Assembly: GCF_022695595.1 (NCBI RefSeq)
Contig: NZ_CP074380.1
Location: forward strand, 7,034,501 to 7,098,500
Direction: 5' to 3'
DNA length: 64,000 nt
Source of the DNA: Streptomyces sp. MST-110588
GTDB taxonomy: Bacteria; Actinomycetota; Actinomycetes; Streptomycetales; Streptomycetaceae
Shown here: positions 63,360-64,000 of the stretch, one piece after another
How the letters are laid out: the number at the start of each line of letters is the position of its first letter
How positions within the stretch are numbered: position 1 is the first letter of the stretch
Made by a program: the position numbers and the translations under genes
The notes under the pieces: generated by a model
Told to the model about the DNA's origin: nothing
Database searches by the model: none
What the model saw: the letters and a program-made list of their open reading frames with translations, nothing else

Positions 63360-64000
63360 TCAGCGCCCGTCGCGCTCCTTGCCCAAAAGGCCCGCCCGGC
63401 GCAGCGCGTCGGCCATCGCGCCGTTGGCCGGCGCGGCGTCCCGGCCGCCCCGGCGGTCCCCGCCCCGCTGCCGGTCACCGCCCTGCCGGCCGTCGCCCGC
63501 CCGGCCGCCGCCCTGGCGCTGCCGGGGCGCACCGCCCCGCCGCTCGCCGCGCTCGCCGGACCTGCCCCGCTCGCCCCTCTCCTTGCGCTCGCCGCCGTCG
63601 CCCGGCTCGTCCTCCAGCCGCAGCGTCAGCGAGATCCGCTTGCGCGGGATGTCGACGTCCATGACCTTGACCCGTACGACGTCCCCGGACTTCACCACGT
63701 CCCGCGGGTCCTTGACGAAGTTCTTGGACATCGCGGAGACATGGACCAGGCCGTCCTGGTGGACCCCGATGTCCACGAACGCCCCGAAGGCGGCGACATT
63801 GGTCACCACACCCTCCAGCATCATCCCCGGCCGCAGGTCACCGATCTTCTCCACGCCCTCCTTGAAGGTGGCCGTCCTGAACTCCGGCCGCGGGTCGCGC
63901 CCCGGCTTCTCCAGCTCCTGGAGGATGTCGGTGACCGTCGGCAGTCCGAAGGAGTCGTCGACGAAGTCGGCGGGCTTCAGGGCGCGCAGCACCGTCGTGT
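63360..64000 (-). CDS. tex: Tex-type RNA-binding protein, C-terminal part
   Basis: Over 210 residues are visible; the N-terminus lies beyond the right edge. [29 protein letters not shown] and [51 protein letters not shown] are the Tex linker and S1 RNA-binding domain, which ends near [12 protein letters not shown] tail rich in Gly/Arg/Glu/Gln ([16 protein letters not shown]...) follows, an RGG-like extension common in actinobacterial Tex. Tex is a conserved transcription accessory factor. Confidence 0.92.
   Translation of the reverse strand, partial: TTVLRALKPADFVDDSFGLPTVTDILQELEKPGRDPRPEFRTATFKEGVEKIGDLRPGMMLEGVVTNVAAFGAFVDIGVHQDGLVHVSAMSKNFVKDPRDVVKSGDVVRVKVMDVDIPRKRISLTLRLEDEPGDGGERKERGERGRSGERGERRGGAPRQRQGGGRAGDGRQGGDRQRGGDRRGGRDAAPANGAMADALRRAGLLGKERDGR

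Overview
The window is very GC-rich DNA with GTG and TTG starts, many 4-base ATGA/GTGA gene overlaps, and long Ala/Gly/Arg-rich tails and linkers. Together with the gene families present it points to Streptomyces or a close relative. I see no rRNA, tRNA, CRISPR array, insertion sequence or phage genes.

Layout. 1-889: the N-terminal part of an FUSC-type membrane protein. 992-12677: a steroid C/D-ring (HIP pathway) island made of two FadE-type acyl-CoA dehydrogenases, IpdF, a KstR2-type TetR repressor, FadA6, IpdC, IpdB, IpdA, EchA20 and two more short-chain dehydrogenases. Two near-identical operators lie in its two divergent promoter gaps. 12678-13354: repeats and a rearranged SDR pseudogene. 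13355-16419: a TmrB-like and a UvrA-like gene, convergent. 16928-21398: a DeoR regulator, class II aldolase and AgaS-type SIS protein, divergent from a sugar-porter MFS. 21461-25262: YCII protein, polysaccharide deacetylase, endonuclease V and an enoyl-reductase-like protein. 25263-27688: a NanA-like lyase coupled to a NanT-like transporter. 27755-28522: MgtC. 28907-35780: a beta-oxidation operon (AMACR-like racemase, acyl-CoA dehydrogenase, FadA, FadB) with a convergent MerR regulator. 36080-49469: an asparagine permease, macrodomain protein, MFS pump, sphingomyelinase, M1 and M14 peptidases, D-amino acid oxidase, a split unknown gene and a second FUSC protein. 49876-55032: two NarL-type two-component systems around a damaged MFS gene. 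55200-56904: an ABC-2 transporter. 57117-62144: a lasso peptide gene cluster (precursor, cyclase, RRE, protease, ABC exporter). 62291-64000: a Tat-exported unknown protein and the C-terminal end of a Tex-type RNA-binding protein.

The most interesting item is the lasso cluster. Its precursor encodes a predicted 18-residue core, GIWGCPHDWFGLSTPFAC, that resembles the class III (one-disulfide) peptide BI-32169 but would close an 8-residue Gly1-Asp8 ring rather than a 9-residue one. The steroid island looks like a self-contained KstR2 regulon. Its own repressor is encoded inside it, and both operators are close to the AnCAAGnnCTTGnT consensus reported for mycobacterial KstR2.

A caution on sequence quality. 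At least six genes (an SDR, fadB, ansP, the sphingomyelinase, the 45889-46985 gene and the 55200 ABC ATPase) are broken by what looks like one missing base in a G or C run, and restoring it gives the expected family C-terminus, a full-length protein or an ATGA overlap. This pattern suggests homopolymer undercalling, although real decay cannot be excluded from the sequence alone. The inverted SDR pseudogene and the MFS gene at 51800-52976 carry larger lesions that a single missing base does not explain.
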